Shown: positions 1 to 8,361, counted from the stretch's first letter. The stretch is 64,000 nucleotides of DNA from Streptomyces sp. NBC_00178 (GCF_036206005.1 NZ_CP108143.1:5671501-5735500), one strand, 5' to 3'. Numbers and translations are program-made. Notes: generated by a model not told the origin, from the sequence alone.

Positions 1-652
1 TGTCCTGGGCGCCGGAGGCCGGTGCGGGTTCCGACTCCTGCGACTGCGCCAGGACCAGATAGACGTCGGCCAGCCCCGCGCTCGTGGTGAAGGACTTGGC
101 GCCGTCGAGGAGCCAGTCGCCGCCGGTGGTGCGGTGGGCCCGGGTCGAGAGGTTCTTCTTGGCGGCCCCGGCCCCGCTCTCCGACCAGGCGGACGCCGCC
201 AGCCACCGGCCGTCGGCCAGCCGGGGCAGGACCTCGCGGTGCTGGGCTGGGGTGCCGTTCTCGACGATCCGGCTGGTCACGGCGCAGTGCTGGAAGAGCA
301 TGATCGCGGCGGAGGCGTTCACCGAGGCGACCTGCTCGACACAGGAGTTGAGCGCCACCGCGTCCGCGCCGGCACCACCGTGGGACGCGGGGACGACGAG
401 GGCGAGCAGGCCGCTCTCGCGCAGCACGGCCACGGCCTCCCGGTCGGGCTGCCCGCTGCGGTCGGCCGCCTCGGCGCACCGCGAGAGACGGCTCAGCACC
501 TCGGGCGACGGGACGAGCGGGGCGGTGCGGAAGGCATCGGCCCGGCGGGCCCGTCCGGTGCCGGCCTCCACGAACGGGTCGGCATAGGTGCCGGGGAGCA
601 CGGGCGGCGCGGTGCTCCCGCGCACGGCGGTCAGGCTGTCAGCGGAACCCAC
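1..652 (-). CDS. acyl-CoA dehydrogenase family protein (N-terminal part, runs off left edge)
   Basis: The minus-strand frame is open from a GTG at 652 to base 1, so about 217 N-terminal residues are visible and the C-terminus lies outside the window. The text reads as an acyl-CoA dehydrogenase N-terminal and middle domain: LVVPASHGGAGAD, then SAWSESGAGA followed by DWLLDGAKSFTTSAG, the usual flavin-contact region. The catalytic base would lie in the missing part. The GTG start has GAGGAGA just upstream and overlaps the preceding prpF-like gene by 22 bp, so the two are probably translationally coupled. It is the last visible gene of the leftward operon that starts at the bicupin. Family members desaturate acyl-CoA thioesters, but biosynthetic members can oxidise other substrates; the substrate here is unknown. 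Confidence 0.85.
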   Translation of the reverse strand, partial: MGSADSLTAVRGSTAPPVLPGTYADPFVEAGTGRARRADAFRTAPLVPSPEVLSRLSRCAEAADRSGQPDREAVAVLRESGLLALVVPASHGGAGADAVALNSCVEQVASVNASAAIMLFQHCAVTSRIVENGTPAQHREVLPRLADGRWLAASAWSESGAGAAKKNLSTRAHRTTGGDWLLDGAKSFTTSAGLADVYLVLAQSQESEPAPASGAQD

Positions 653-1734
653 GGTGTCTCCTCGGATGAGTGGTCGGACGTGGCGAGTACAGGGGTACGG
701 ACGCCGGCCGCGGAGCCGGCCCGCGGGGTCACGGACCGGGAACGCGGCAGCAGCCCCCGGTAGTCGACCTGCTTCTCGGCGACCGACACCCAGGCGAGCT
801 TGCGTTCGCCGTCGGGGCCGAGCGTCGAGTGGGCGGCGACCCGCACGCACCCGCCGGGGGTGCGCACCGGCAGGAGGGCATCGGGGTCCTGCGCCGCCGT
901 CCCGGCCAGCGACCAGGGCACCGAGCCCACGATCCCGGCCGCCGCGCCCAGGCAGATCGCCCCGGTCAGGGCGACCGTGGGGTGCCACGAGGGGACGGAC
1001 ACGGCCCGCACGAACAGTCCGCCGCCGTCCTGCGGCAACAGTGCGGCGATCTTCGGGAAGGCCCCGAAGGTGTCCCAGCCCTGCGACTCGCACACCGCGA
1101 CGCGGAGTCTCGTCATGGCGCCGAACAGCCTCGGGTCGTCCGCGAAGAGCGCGTCAGGGCCGCCCACCCCGAGGTGGGAGGCGTCGACGAAGGCGTACGG
1201 GTTGCCCATCGACACCAGCGAGACGGGCACGGAACGGCCCTCGAAGGGGACGTGGGTGACCGGTTCGCCCGTCATCAGCAGTTCGGGCAGCCTCAGGGGC
1301 GGGGAGCACAGGAAGTGGGCGGTGAACCGGGTGCCGCCGTCGGAGGTCTCCTCCGTCTCGCACACGACGTTGTCGCCGTTGTTCAGGACGTTGACCCGGA
1401 CCCGGCAGCCGGGCACCAGCGGCTGGATCATGCCGGTACGGGCGGCCGCCTCGACGGCGGCCAGGATCGAGTGACCGCACGAGCCCCGGAGGTCGAAACT
1501 GTCGTGGCTCTGGGGCAGCGACTGCACGAACCGGTAGTCGAGGTCGAACAGCGGGTGCCGGGACGGCCGTACGATCGCGTTCTTCAGCACGTCGCCCGCG
1601 CCCTGACCGCTCAGGTCCGCCCGCAGGCCGGCCAGTGCGTCCAGGAGCTCCGGCTCCGACTCGGGGAACACCCGGCCGTCCAGGACGACGGTGGGGCAGG
1701 GTGCGCCGTGCGCCTTGGCGAGGGAGACGTTCAT
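631..1734 (-). CDS. PrpF/DapF-fold isomerase or epimerase
   Basis: A 367-residue protein of the PrpF/diaminopimelate-epimerase fold superfamily, whose members isomerise or epimerise carbon acids such as 2-methylaconitate. Visible signs are the first half-domain motif RGSCGHSIL with Cys86 where DapF-type enzymes carry a catalytic Cys, and the second-half signature VPVSLVSMGNPYAFVDA. I place the start at the ATG whose TCAT overlaps the stop of the upstream asparagine-synthetase-like gene (4-bp overlap). A longer frame upstream lies wholly inside that gene and is a shadow. The D-cycloserine pathway uses a DapF-fold racemase together with a cysteine-synthase homologue, so this gene could act on a beta-substituted alanine. 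That role is inference; an organic-acid isomerase is equally possible. Confidence 0.8.
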   Translation of the reverse strand: MNVSLAKAHGAPCPTVVLDGRVFPESEPELLDALAGLRADLSGQGAGDVLKNAIVRPSRHPLFDLDYRFVQSLPQSHDSFDLRGSCGHSILAAVEAAARTGMIQPLVPGCRVRVNVLNNGDNVVCETEETSDGGTRFTAHFLCSPPLRLPELLMTGEPVTHVPFEGRSVPVSLVSMGNPYAFVDASHLGVGGPDALFADDPRLFGAMTRLRVAVCESQGWDTFGAFPKIAALLPQDGGGLFVRAVSVPSWHPTVALTGAICLGAAAGIVGSVPWSLAGTAAQDPDALLPVRTPGGCVRVAAHSTLGPDGERKLAWVSVAEKQVDYRGLLPRSRSVTPRAGSAAGVRTPVLATSDHSSEETPWVPLTA

Positions 1735-3587
1735 ACGGCCGCCCCCGCGGGCTCGGGAGTGCGCAGCGAGGCCCCGGCGGCCGCGCCGAAGAACTCGGTA
1801 CGCCACATCTGGTGCGACATCAGCGCCCACAGGGCCAGCGACACCTGGTCGGACGGCTTGACCGCCTGCTCGGCGAACAGGGCGTCCACCGCCTCGTACC
1901 GCAGCCGCCCGTCGGCACGCAGCGCCTGCGGGGAGAGGACGTCGCGGGCCATCGCCCACAGCCGCTGCCCGGGGGCGAGCATCGCCGTGATGGGCAGGGT
2001 GAACGGCTGCTTGGGGCGGTTCAGGACGCTGTCGGGCAGCAGGCCGTCCGCGGCCCGGTAGAGGGCGCGCTTGACGCCGGTGCCGGGGATGGTGCGGTGG
2101 TGGTCGGGCAGCGTCGCCGCGTAGCGCACGATGCTCGGCTGGCAGAACGGCAGCCTGGCCTCCACGGAGCTGGCCATCGACAGGTGGTCGACGCGGCGCA
2201 GGTGGTAGGCGGGCAGCCGGTAGCGCTGCTCGATGCGGGAGATGCGCTGGAGACGGCTGCCCGCGCCGTGCGCGAGCGTCTCGGTGAGACCGGGCGGCAT
2301 GGCCGTCCCGTGGGAGCGGACCCGGGCGGCGTAGTCCCCGGTGTACAGGTGATCGCGCAGGGAACGCGGCACGGCGGCGAGATGGTCGAGATAGGCGCCG
2401 GCCCAGTCCGAGCCCTCGGGCGCGGCGACGGCCTGCGTCATGCGCGCGTAGCCGCCGAAGAGTTCGTCGGCCGCGTCGCCGGTGAGGGCGACCTTGAACC
2501 CGGCGTCGCGGACCGCCCGGAAGAGGGAGAAGGTGCTCAGCGTGATCGGGTCGGCGTTGGGCTGGCCCAGGTGGCGTACGACGTCCGCCATCAGGTCGGG
2601 GAAGGTCGCCGGGTCGATCTCCACCTGGTGGTGGACGGTGCCGGTGTGCCGTGACACCTCGTCGGCGAAGACACGCTCGTCGCCCGGCCAGTCGCCCGTG
2701 TAGGCGATGTTGAAGGTGTGCAGGGCGCCGGACGCGCCGCGGTCCCGCAGGGTCCGGGCGGCGAGTGCCGTGACCAGGCTGGAGTCGAGGCCACCGGAGG
2801 TGATGGCCGCGACCGGGGCGTCCGCGATCAGCAGCCTGGACACCTCGCGGGCCAGCAGGTCCCGCAGCTCCCCGCCCGCCTGGGCGAGGCTGCGCTCCTC
2901 GCGGACGGGCGGCGCGCTCTCGTACCCCATCCGCCGGGTGGTGAGGTGCAGTCCCTCCTCGCGGGTGACGACCGCGGTGGCGGCCGGCGGCAGCACGTCG
3001 ATGCCCTGGAACATGGTGCGCTGGCCGAAGGGCGTCTTCGCCGACAGGTAGGTGTGCAGGCCCAGTTCGTCCTCGTAGGGGCGTACGTCGGTGAAGCCGA
3101 GCAGCGCGGGGAGCTCCGAGGCGAAGTGGAACCGGCCGCTGCGCTCCTCCCAGTGGTAGTACAGGGGCTTCATGCCGGAGGCGTCGGTGGCGATCACCAG
3201 ACGCGGCGCGGAGCGCAGGTCCATGACGGCCACGGAGAACATGCCGTCCAGCTGCTCGGCGAACCGCTCGCCGTAGGTGAGGTACAGCGCCGGCAGGATC
3301 GAGCCGTCGCAGCGGTCCTCGAAGTGGAAGCCCTGCCGGATGAGTTCGGTGCGCAGCCGGTCGTGGTTGTAGAGCTCGCCGTTGAAGACGACGGTGATGT
3401 CACCGAGGCGGTACGGCTGGGCGCCGCCCTCGGGGTCCATGATCGACAGCCGGTTGTTGCCGAGCGCCCAGCCGGAGTGCTGGGCGAAGGACTGGGCGTC
3501 GGGCCCGCCGTGGTGCTGGAGGGCGGCGACGTCGCGCATTTCCTGGGCGGTGGTGCGGGCGTGGAAGGATCCGTGGATGCGGCACAT
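1731..3587 (-). CDS. asparagine synthetase (glutamine-hydrolysing) homologue
   Basis: A 618-residue AsnB-type enzyme: an N-terminal glutamine amidohydrolase domain beginning with Cys2 (MCRIHG) and containing VVFNGELYNH, then the ATP-pyrophosphatase domain with SGGLDSS near residue 265 and LTGDAADELFGGY. The N-terminus is slightly unusual: the common MCGI is MCRI, and the RGPD loop reads HHGGPDAQ. With Cys2 and the SGGxDS loop both intact it is probably a working amidotransferase that adenylates a carboxylate and transfers glutamine ammonia. It sits 8 bp after the bicupin and overlaps the PrpF-like gene, so it belongs to a specialised operon and more likely amidates a pathway intermediate than supplies housekeeping asparagine (inference). 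Confidence 0.9.
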   Translation of the reverse strand: MCRIHGSFHARTTAQEMRDVAALQHHGGPDAQSFAQHSGWALGNNRLSIMDPEGGAQPYRLGDITVVFNGELYNHDRLRTELIRQGFHFEDRCDGSILPALYLTYGERFAEQLDGMFSVAVMDLRSAPRLVIATDASGMKPLYYHWEERSGRFHFASELPALLGFTDVRPYEDELGLHTYLSAKTPFGQRTMFQGIDVLPPAATAVVTREEGLHLTTRRMGYESAPPVREERSLAQAGGELRDLLAREVSRLLIADAPVAAITSGGLDSSLVTALAARTLRDRGASGALHTFNIAYTGDWPGDERVFADEVSRHTGTVHHQVEIDPATFPDLMADVVRHLGQPNADPITLSTFSLFRAVRDAGFKVALTGDAADELFGGYARMTQAVAAPEGSDWAGAYLDHLAAVPRSLRDHLYTGDYAARVRSHGTAMPPGLTETLAHGAGSRLQRISRIEQRYRLPAYHLRRVDHLSMASSVEARLPFCQPSIVRYAATLPDHHRTIPGTGVKRALYRAADGLLPDSVLNRPKQPFTLPITAMLAPGQRLWAMARDVLSPQALRADGRLRYEAVDALFAEQAVKPSDQVSLALWALMSHQMWRTEFFGAAAGASLRTPEPAGAAV

Positions 3588-3595
3588 GGCTCAGA

Positions 3596-4483
3596 TCACC
3601 TGACGTCGGAGGAGAGGCCGGCGGCGGAGTAGAGCGCCGGGTCGTACGGGCTGGGGCCGCCGCAGGTCACGAAGCGCCGGGCCTCGGGGCCGGTGTGCGG
3701 GTTGCGGGTGCCGTGCAGGACGCCGGGTGCGGCGTACAGGACGTCTCCGGGGGACACGTCGACCCAGCGGTCGGCGAGATACATCTGGCCGACGCCCTCG
3801 AAGTCGATCATCGACTCGTCGCTGTCGGGATGCAGGTGGACGCTGAAGGTCTCACCCGGCTGCTGGATGCCGCAGTGCAGGCAGAGCTGACTGCTTCCGT
3901 TGCCGGGCCAGAAGACGAAGTTCATGGTGGCGCGCTTGGCGTCGGGGGCTATCTGGCCGGTGCCGCCGAAGCCGCGCAGCTGGGTGGTCTCGTCCCAGAG
4001 GGTGGAGAAGGGCTCGGGATCCGTGCCGGGGCGGCGGCCGGCCGCCAGGGGCGTGCGCCAGATGTAGGCGGTCAGGCCTCCTTCGCCGGCCGACAGGCCG
4101 GGCGCGGCGGCGTCGAGGCCTTCCTCACCGGTGGCCGGCCCCTCCCCGTCCGCGGTCAGGGTCAGGGACTGCCCGGTGGGGGCGTACACCGCGTGGCCCC
4201 GGGCCACCGGGTGGGTGCGCGAGCCGACCGTCGCGGTGCCCAGACCGGAGAACACGACCGCCGTGTTCTCCTCCTCCGTGCTCCTGGCGGGGCTGAAGGA
4301 CTCGCCCGCCGCGATGCGCACGACGTGCAGGGTGATGTGGGTGGAGCCGGCGGCGGGACTCACCGGGGTCGCGAGCGTGGACCGTCCGCCGGGCAGGGGC
4401 GTGAAGTCGAATTCGGCGGAGGTGATGATGCGGCCGTCCCCGAGGGGGGTCGCCGCGAGGGTTGCCGAGGTGGATGCGTGCAT
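3596..4483 (-). CDS. bicupin protein
   Basis: A 295-residue protein with two cupin halves. The first half covers roughly residues 15-130. The second, about 185-285, carries the better metal site: HLHPDSDES followed by PGVLHGT. The start is the ATG at 4483, preceded by AAGGAGCAC; the frame remains open 55 codons further upstream, but that stretch contains the promoter. It is first in the leftward operon with the AsnB, PrpF and acyl-CoA dehydrogenase genes, under a SARP-box promoter at 4555-4598. Bicupins include isomerases, dioxygenases and aminohydrolases, so the reaction cannot be named from sequence. Confidence 0.8.
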   Translation of the reverse strand: MHASTSATLAATPLGDGRIITSAEFDFTPLPGGRSTLATPVSPAAGSTHITLHVVRIAAGESFSPARSTEEENTAVVFSGLGTATVGSRTHPVARGHAVYAPTGQSLTLTADGEGPATGEEGLDAAAPGLSAGEGGLTAYIWRTPLAAGRRPGTDPEPFSTLWDETTQLRGFGGTGQIAPDAKRATMNFVFWPGNGSSQLCLHCGIQQPGETFSVHLHPDSDESMIDFEGVGQMYLADRWVDVSPGDVLYAAPGVLHGTRNPHTGPEARRFVTCGGPSPYDPALYSAAGLSSDVR

Positions 4484-4554
4484 GTGCCGTGTGCTCCTTG
4501 AGGGTGGGGGAGGGAGCGAAGAGGGTTCCGGTGCTTCTCCTCGTCCTGTGACCT

Positions 4555-4598
4555 CAGGCTCGCGCTCCGTGATCCCGGTGCCATCCCGCTCCGCTACC
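4555..4598 (-). promoter_or_regulatory. SARP-type promoter of the bicupin-asnB-prpF operon
   Basis: Read on the minus strand, three heptamers lie at exact 11-bp steps: GGTAGCG (4598-4592), GGGATGG (4587-4581) and GGGATCA (4576-4570). Eight bases further on is a -10-like GAGCCT (4561-4556). Direct heptamers at 11-bp spacing ending 8 bp before the -10 are the known SARP binding layout. The first heptamer is identical to the first one in the promoter of the repeat-protein gene (9728). Confidence 0.65.
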
Positions 4599-4679
4599 GG
4601 CGGGAGGGACATGACCGGGAAGCGCCCCGGATCATCAGGTGACGCCAACTAACCTTGTTTGTAAGGGAGTTGCGCAACG

Positions 4680-4729
4680 AGCCGGGGCCGGCGCAGGCAC
4701 CCGTGAGGGTGTCCGCGCCGGCCCCGGCT
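4680..4729 (-). terminator. strong hairpin terminator after the DMT exporter gene
   Basis: A 15-bp perfect stem (4680-4694 with 4715-4729, AGCCGGGGCCGGCGC) encloses a smaller CACCC/GGGTG hairpin. It lies between the end of the exporter gene and the promoter of the bicupin operon, so it separates the two leftward transcripts. There is no U-tract, as is common in Streptomyces. Confidence 0.7.
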
Positions 4730-4757
4730 CGGTGTGGTGCGCTGTGCGCGCCGCTGG

Positions 4758-5708
4758 CTACGAGGCGGCCTTCTCCGGTACGGGGACGGGCGCCGCCGCC
4801 GCGGGAGGGGCGGCCTCCGTCCGCCTGGACAGGGCGGAGATGCGGCCCTCCGCCAGGGCGAGCGCCGCGATGACGACGATGCCGCCCACCGGCACGTTCC
4901 ACGTCAGCGGCTCACCGAGGGCCAGCACGCCGACGACCACGGAGAACACCGGCACGAGGTAGTTCACACCGGACGCCGTCGTCGGACCGGCGTCCGCGAT
5001 CAGCCGGTTGAGCAGCGCGAACGCGAGACCCGTGGAGGCCGCCCCGAGGACCAGCAGGGCGAGCAGCGGCTTGGCGGTGAGGTCGCCGTGCAGCGTCCAG
5101 CCGGTCATGAAGGTGGTGACCACGACGGTGATGACGGCGGCGGAGCCGAGCTGGGCGGCGGTCACCGAGAGGGCCGGCAGCTTGTGGGGGCCGATGAAGC
5201 GGCGTACGTACACGAAGCTGACGGCGTAGCTGGCCGCCGCGCCGACACAGGCCAGCTGTCCGCCGATGGTGCCGAACCCGTCGGTGTTCCACGGTCCGAC
5301 GACCACGACCAGCCCGATGAACCCGCCGATCAGGCCGGCCACCTTGCGGGTCGTCGGCCGCTCCTCGGAGAGCGCGAGCGCGGCGACGCCCATCGTGATG
5401 AGCGGGGTCGCGCCCTGGATGACCCCGGCGGTGGTCGCGGTGGTGTGCTGCTCACCGATGGCGAAGAGGGTGAAGGGGATGACGTTGCCGAAGACGGAGG
5501 CGACGGCGATGTGCCCCCAGAGCGTGCGGGAGGGCAGGCTCAGCCGCTTCAGGGCCAGGATCGCGAGGACGACGAGCGTGCCGACGATCAGACGGCCCGA
5601 TGCGAGCTGGAGCGGGGCGAACGCCTCCAGCGACATCTTGATGAAGGCGAAGCTGCAGCCCCACAGGGCGGCCAGGAGACCGAAGCGGCCCCAGTTGGTC
5701 AGGTTCAT
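4758..5708 (-). CDS. EamA/DMT-family transporter
   Basis: A 316-residue integral membrane protein with about ten hydrophobic segments arranged as two EamA repeats, for example GLLAALWGCSFAFIKMSLEA at the N-terminus and GVIQGATPLITMGVAAL in the middle. The DMT superfamily exports amino acids and small metabolites. The chosen ATG has ACGAGGAG upstream. It is the last gene of the leftward cysE-cysK-cupin operon and is followed by a strong terminator. Placed here it is the obvious candidate exporter or self-resistance pump for the island's product (inference); the D-cycloserine cluster also carries a DMT-type membrane protein. Confidence 0.85.
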   Translation of the reverse strand: MNLTNWGRFGLLAALWGCSFAFIKMSLEAFAPLQLASGRLIVGTLVVLAILALKRLSLPSRTLWGHIAVASVFGNVIPFTLFAIGEQHTTATTAGVIQGATPLITMGVAALALSEERPTTRKVAGLIGGFIGLVVVVGPWNTDGFGTIGGQLACVGAAASYAVSFVYVRRFIGPHKLPALSVTAAQLGSAAVITVVVTTFMTGWTLHGDLTAKPLLALLVLGAASTGLAFALLNRLIADAGPTTASGVNYLVPVFSVVVGVLALGEPLTWNVPVGGIVVIAALALAEGRISALSRRTEAAPPAAAAPVPVPEKAAS

Positions 5709-5770
5709 GGTGAGTACTCCTCGTCGAGGGTTGGGGCGGGGTCCGGGAACGGGGTGTGCGGCCGGCCCGG

Positions 5771-6319
5771 TCAGGCGTGGACGTGCGCGGGGGTGCCGCC
5801 GGGACCGTGGTGGTGGCCGGCCCCGTCCGCATGGGGGTGCGGGTGGTCGTGGTCCGTGTCGGGGGCCTCGACCTCGTACTGGTCGTACTTCTCCATCAGG
5901 GCGACCATCGCCTCGCGGGACGGGCGCTTCCCGTCGGCGAGCAGATCCGCCAGCCCCTGGAAGTAGCCCTCCCGGTGCTCCGCCGGCGTGAAGATGATCA
6001 GCATCTCGGCCAGGGAGTCGCTCTCGTTGCGGAAGCCGTGCACCGCGTTCTCCGGTACATGCAGGAAGTCGCCCGCCCTGGCCGTGCGCCACCCGGTCCC
6101 GTCGTGCAGGCGCACTTCGCCCGACAGCACGTAGAAGGACTCGGAGATCTGGGAGTGGTAGTGCGGGTCGGCCCCGCCGGCACCCGGGAGCATCGAGTGG
6201 TGGAAGAGTCCGAAGCGGCCGTCGGTGGTCTCGGCCAGGGCGATGAAACGCGTGGTCGTGGCCACCCCGATCTCGGCCTTCACCGCGTCGGCGTACGCCC
6301 GGAACATCGCGTGACTCAT
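5771..6319 (-). CDS. cupin protein with histidine-rich C-terminal tail
   Basis: A 182-residue single-domain cupin. Motif 1 is visible as PHYHSQISESFYVLSGEV and motif 2 as PENAVHGF, which together supply the usual His/His/Glu/His metal site. The last 30 residues are an Asp/His-rich tail (DTDHDHPHPHADGAGHHH) that could bind or store a transition metal. The ATG start is 2 bp from the end of the cysteine-synthase-like gene, so the two are co-transcribed and probably coupled. The enzymatic role is not assignable: a dioxygenase, isomerase or metal-delivery role are all possible. Confidence 0.8.
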   Translation of the reverse strand: MSHAMFRAYADAVKAEIGVATTTRFIALAETTDGRFGLFHHSMLPGAGGADPHYHSQISESFYVLSGEVRLHDGTGWRTARAGDFLHVPENAVHGFRNESDSLAEMLIIFTPAEHREGYFQGLADLLADGKRPSREAMVALMEKYDQYEVEAPDTDHDHPHPHADGAGHHHGPGGTPAHVHA

Positions 6320-6321
6320 GC

Positions 6322-7305
6322 TCAGGCCTCCCACATGCTCAGGTAGCGCTCCCCGGTGTCCGGCAGCAGTGTCACCACCAGGCTGTCGGCGAACTCGGGC
6401 CTGCGCGCGATGAGTTCCGCGGCGAACGTGGCCGCGCCGGACGACACCCCGGCGAACAGGCCCTGGCCGCGCGCGAGTCGGCGTGCGGTGAGGAGCGCGT
6501 CCTCGTCCGAGACGGCGAGCACCTCGTCGATGAGGGAGACGTCGGTGGTGTCGGCGACGAAACCGCCGTTGAGACCCGGGATGCGGTGCTGGCCCGCGTA
6601 ACCCCGGGAGAGGATCGGCGACTTCTCCGGCTCGACGGCTATCACCCGCACGTCCGGGTCCTGCTCCTTGAGGTGCCGGGCGACGCCGGTCAGCGTGCCC
6701 CCGGTGCCCACCGCGCACACGAAGGCGGCGATGCGGCGGCCGGTCGAGGCGACCGCGGAGTGGATCTCGGGCCCCGTGGTCTCGTAGTGCGCGCGGACGT
6801 TGTCCTGGTTCTCGTGCTGGCACGGGAACCACGAACCGAGGGTGGCTGCGTGCAGCCGCTCGGCCTCGGCGATCGCCCCCGGGTAGCCGAGCGCGCTCGG
6901 CGTCTGGACGATCTCCGCCCCGAACGCCTTCAGCAGCTTGACCCGTTCGGTGGTGGCGTTGTCCGGCAGCACGATCACACAGCGGTAACCACGCGAGGCG
7001 GCGAAGGCGGCCAGCGAGATGCCGGTGTTGCCGGAGGTGGCCTCGATGACGGTCCCGCCGGGCGGGAGGTCGCCGCGGTCCTCGGCAGCCCGCAGCATGT
7101 AGAGGGCAGCGCGGTCCTTGCTGGACGACATCGGGTTGGCGGACTCCAGCTTCGCCAGCACACGGGCGCCGGGAGCCAGGTCCCGCAGGCGCAGTTCGAG
7201 CAGCGGGGTGGACCCGACGAGGTCCTCGACGCGGGAGGCGATCGCGGGGCGGACGGGGGCGATGGGGGCCAGGGGGGCCTGGGCGGTGGTCGTCACGGTT
7301 CTCAT
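6322..7305 (-). CDS. cysteine synthase-family PLP enzyme (O-acetylserine sulfhydrylase homologue)
   Basis: A 327-residue fold-type II PLP enzyme. The PLP lysine is in NPMSSSKDRAA (about Lys63), the substrate loop is SGNTGIS and the phosphate loop is GTGGTLTG. It makes cysteine or another beta-substituted alanine from O-acetylserine. Adjacency to a serine O-acetyltransferase and to biosynthesis-type genes suggests a specialised nucleophile rather than sulfide, as in DcsD (O-ureidoserine) or SbnA-like enzymes (inference). Start choice is open: the ATG at 7305 has GAGAG directly against it, while the GTG at 7296 has the same GAGAG at a better distance. A longer frame from 7356 has no better ribosome site. 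Confidence 0.87.
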   Translation of the reverse strand: MRTVTTTAQAPLAPIAPVRPAIASRVEDLVGSTPLLELRLRDLAPGARVLAKLESANPMSSSKDRAALYMLRAAEDRGDLPPGGTVIEATSGNTGISLAAFAASRGYRCVIVLPDNATTERVKLLKAFGAEIVQTPSALGYPGAIAEAERLHAATLGSWFPCQHENQDNVRAHYETTGPEIHSAVASTGRRIAAFVCAVGTGGTLTGVARHLKEQDPDVRVIAVEPEKSPILSRGYAGQHRIPGLNGGFVADTTDVSLIDEVLAVSDEDALLTARRLARGQGLFAGVSSGAATFAAELIARRPEFADSLVVTLLPDTGERYLSMWEA

Positions 7306-7378
7306 CTCTCGCAATCGGGAGGAGTCGGGGGAGCGGGGGGAGCGGTGAGGGCGCAAGGGGGTACGGAGACCGGGAGCG

Positions 7379-8089
7379 TCACCAGGAGCCCGCGGAGGCG
7401 ATGACGGTGAACACGTCCTCCATCAGCTCCGGCTCGCGGCCCGGCTCCTTGATGACGGCGGTGGGTGCGAGCACCCGTGCACCGCCGGGGACGTCCTTGT
7501 TGACGAGGGCCTGCGCACCGATGACCGCGCGGTCCCCGACGGTCACCGGCCCGAGGACCGTGCAGTTGGCACCGAGCACGACACCGCTGCCGACGACGGG
7601 GTGGCGGCGGTCGCCCTCGGGGCGCTTGTTGTCGCTCCACCAGCCGACCGCGCCCAGGGTGACCTGGTGGTACATCGTCACGTCGTCGCCGACCACGGCG
7701 GTCTCGCCGATCACCACGCCGGCACCGTGGTCGATGAACACCCGGCGGCCCAGCACCGCGCCCGGGTGGATCTCGACTGCCGTCACGCGCCTCGCCCACC
7801 GGGCGAGCAGCCGGGCCGGCATCCGCAGGCCCGCGCCGTGCATGCGGTGGGCGACCCGGTGCGCCCACAGCGCGGTGAGGGCGGGGTGCAGCACGGCCTC
7901 CTTCGAGCCCCGCACGGACGGGTCCCGTGCGACGACGACGTGGAGGTCCTCGCGAAGGGTGCGCAGAAGGCGCGGGACGGGGGAGGCGGGGGTCGCGCCC
8001 GTCGTCGCGGGGCCGCCCGTGGGGGCGGTGCCGGACGTGGGGCCGGGGACCGGATTCGGTTCCGGTTTCGTCGGACTGAGCAGGCTCAT
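7379..8089 (-). CDS. serine O-acetyltransferase (CysE family)
   Basis: A 236-residue left-handed beta-helix acyltransferase. Hexapeptide repeats run from about residue 115 (IHPGAVLGRRVFIDHGAGVVIGE is CysE-like) and the active-site region is HQVTLGAVGW. It makes O-acetylserine for the adjacent cysteine-synthase-like enzyme. The first 45 residues are low-complexity Pro/Thr/Gly and probably disordered. The ATG at 8089 follows CTGGAGCC; a longer frame upstream would run through the divergent promoter and is rejected. It is the first gene of the leftward operon controlled by the SARP boxes at 8144-8172. Confidence 0.88.
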   Translation of the reverse strand: MSLLSPTKPEPNPVPGPTSGTAPTGGPATTGATPASPVPRLLRTLREDLHVVVARDPSVRGSKEAVLHPALTALWAHRVAHRMHGAGLRMPARLLARWARRVTAVEIHPGAVLGRRVFIDHGAGVVIGETAVVGDDVTMYHQVTLGAVGWWSDNKRPEGDRRHPVVGSGVVLGANCTVLGPVTVGDRAVIGAQALVNKDVPGGARVLAPTAVIKEPGREPELMEDVFTVIASAGSW

Positions 8090-8129
8090 CGTGGCTCCAG
8101 TGGCGGGGCGGGCCTCTTGACTGGACCAG

Positions 8130-8172
8130 AGCCTGCCCGTGCGCCTTCCCGCCGCGGTCCCGGCCCGTTCCC
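8130..8172 (-). promoter_or_regulatory. SARP-type promoter of the cysE-cysK-cupin-exporter operon
   Basis: On the minus strand GGGAACG (8172-8166), GGGACCG (8161-8155) and GGGAAGG (8150-8144) lie 11 bp apart. Eight bases later is CAGGCT (8135-8130), a good -10 of the xAGxxT type. It is back to back with the equivalent plus-strand promoter, so one regulator could open both directions. Confidence 0.7.
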
Positions 8173-8198
8173 TCCTCCGCGGCCCTCGGCGGCCGGGC

Positions 8199-8252
8199 CG
8201 GAACGAGGAGGGAACGTGGCGGGAAACGGACGGGAACGGGCACATCCACACT
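8199..8252 (+). promoter_or_regulatory. SARP-type promoter of the tautomerase/ATP-grasp operon
   Basis: Four heptamers lie at exact 11-bp steps: CGGAACG (8199), GGGAACG (8210), GGGAAAC (8221) and GGGAACG (8232). Eight bases separate the last one from CACACT (8247-8252), which fits the loose xAxxxT -10 seen in SARP promoters. The outer parts also form a 12-bp inverted repeat (8166-8177 with 8205-8216) with the divergent promoter. Confidence 0.75.
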
Positions 8253-8361
8253 CGCCGGAGACCACCCCCCGCCGGGGCAACGGCTTCCCGCGGCCCCGGC
8301 GCCGGTGGTCCGACCGTCGCATCGCACCCGCATCGCCGGACTTCGAGCTGAGGAGCTTCCC

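Noticed and set aside
1731..3587. Lasso-peptide cyclase, which is also AsnB-like
   Set aside because: The amidohydrolase domain with Cys2 is complete, and there is no lasso protease, leader-binding protein or small precursor gene next to it.
4640..4680. An iron box (DmdR/IdeR type) around AACTAACCTTGTTTGTAAGG
   Set aside because: Only one half resembles the consensus and the palindrome is poor; no iron-uptake gene follows.
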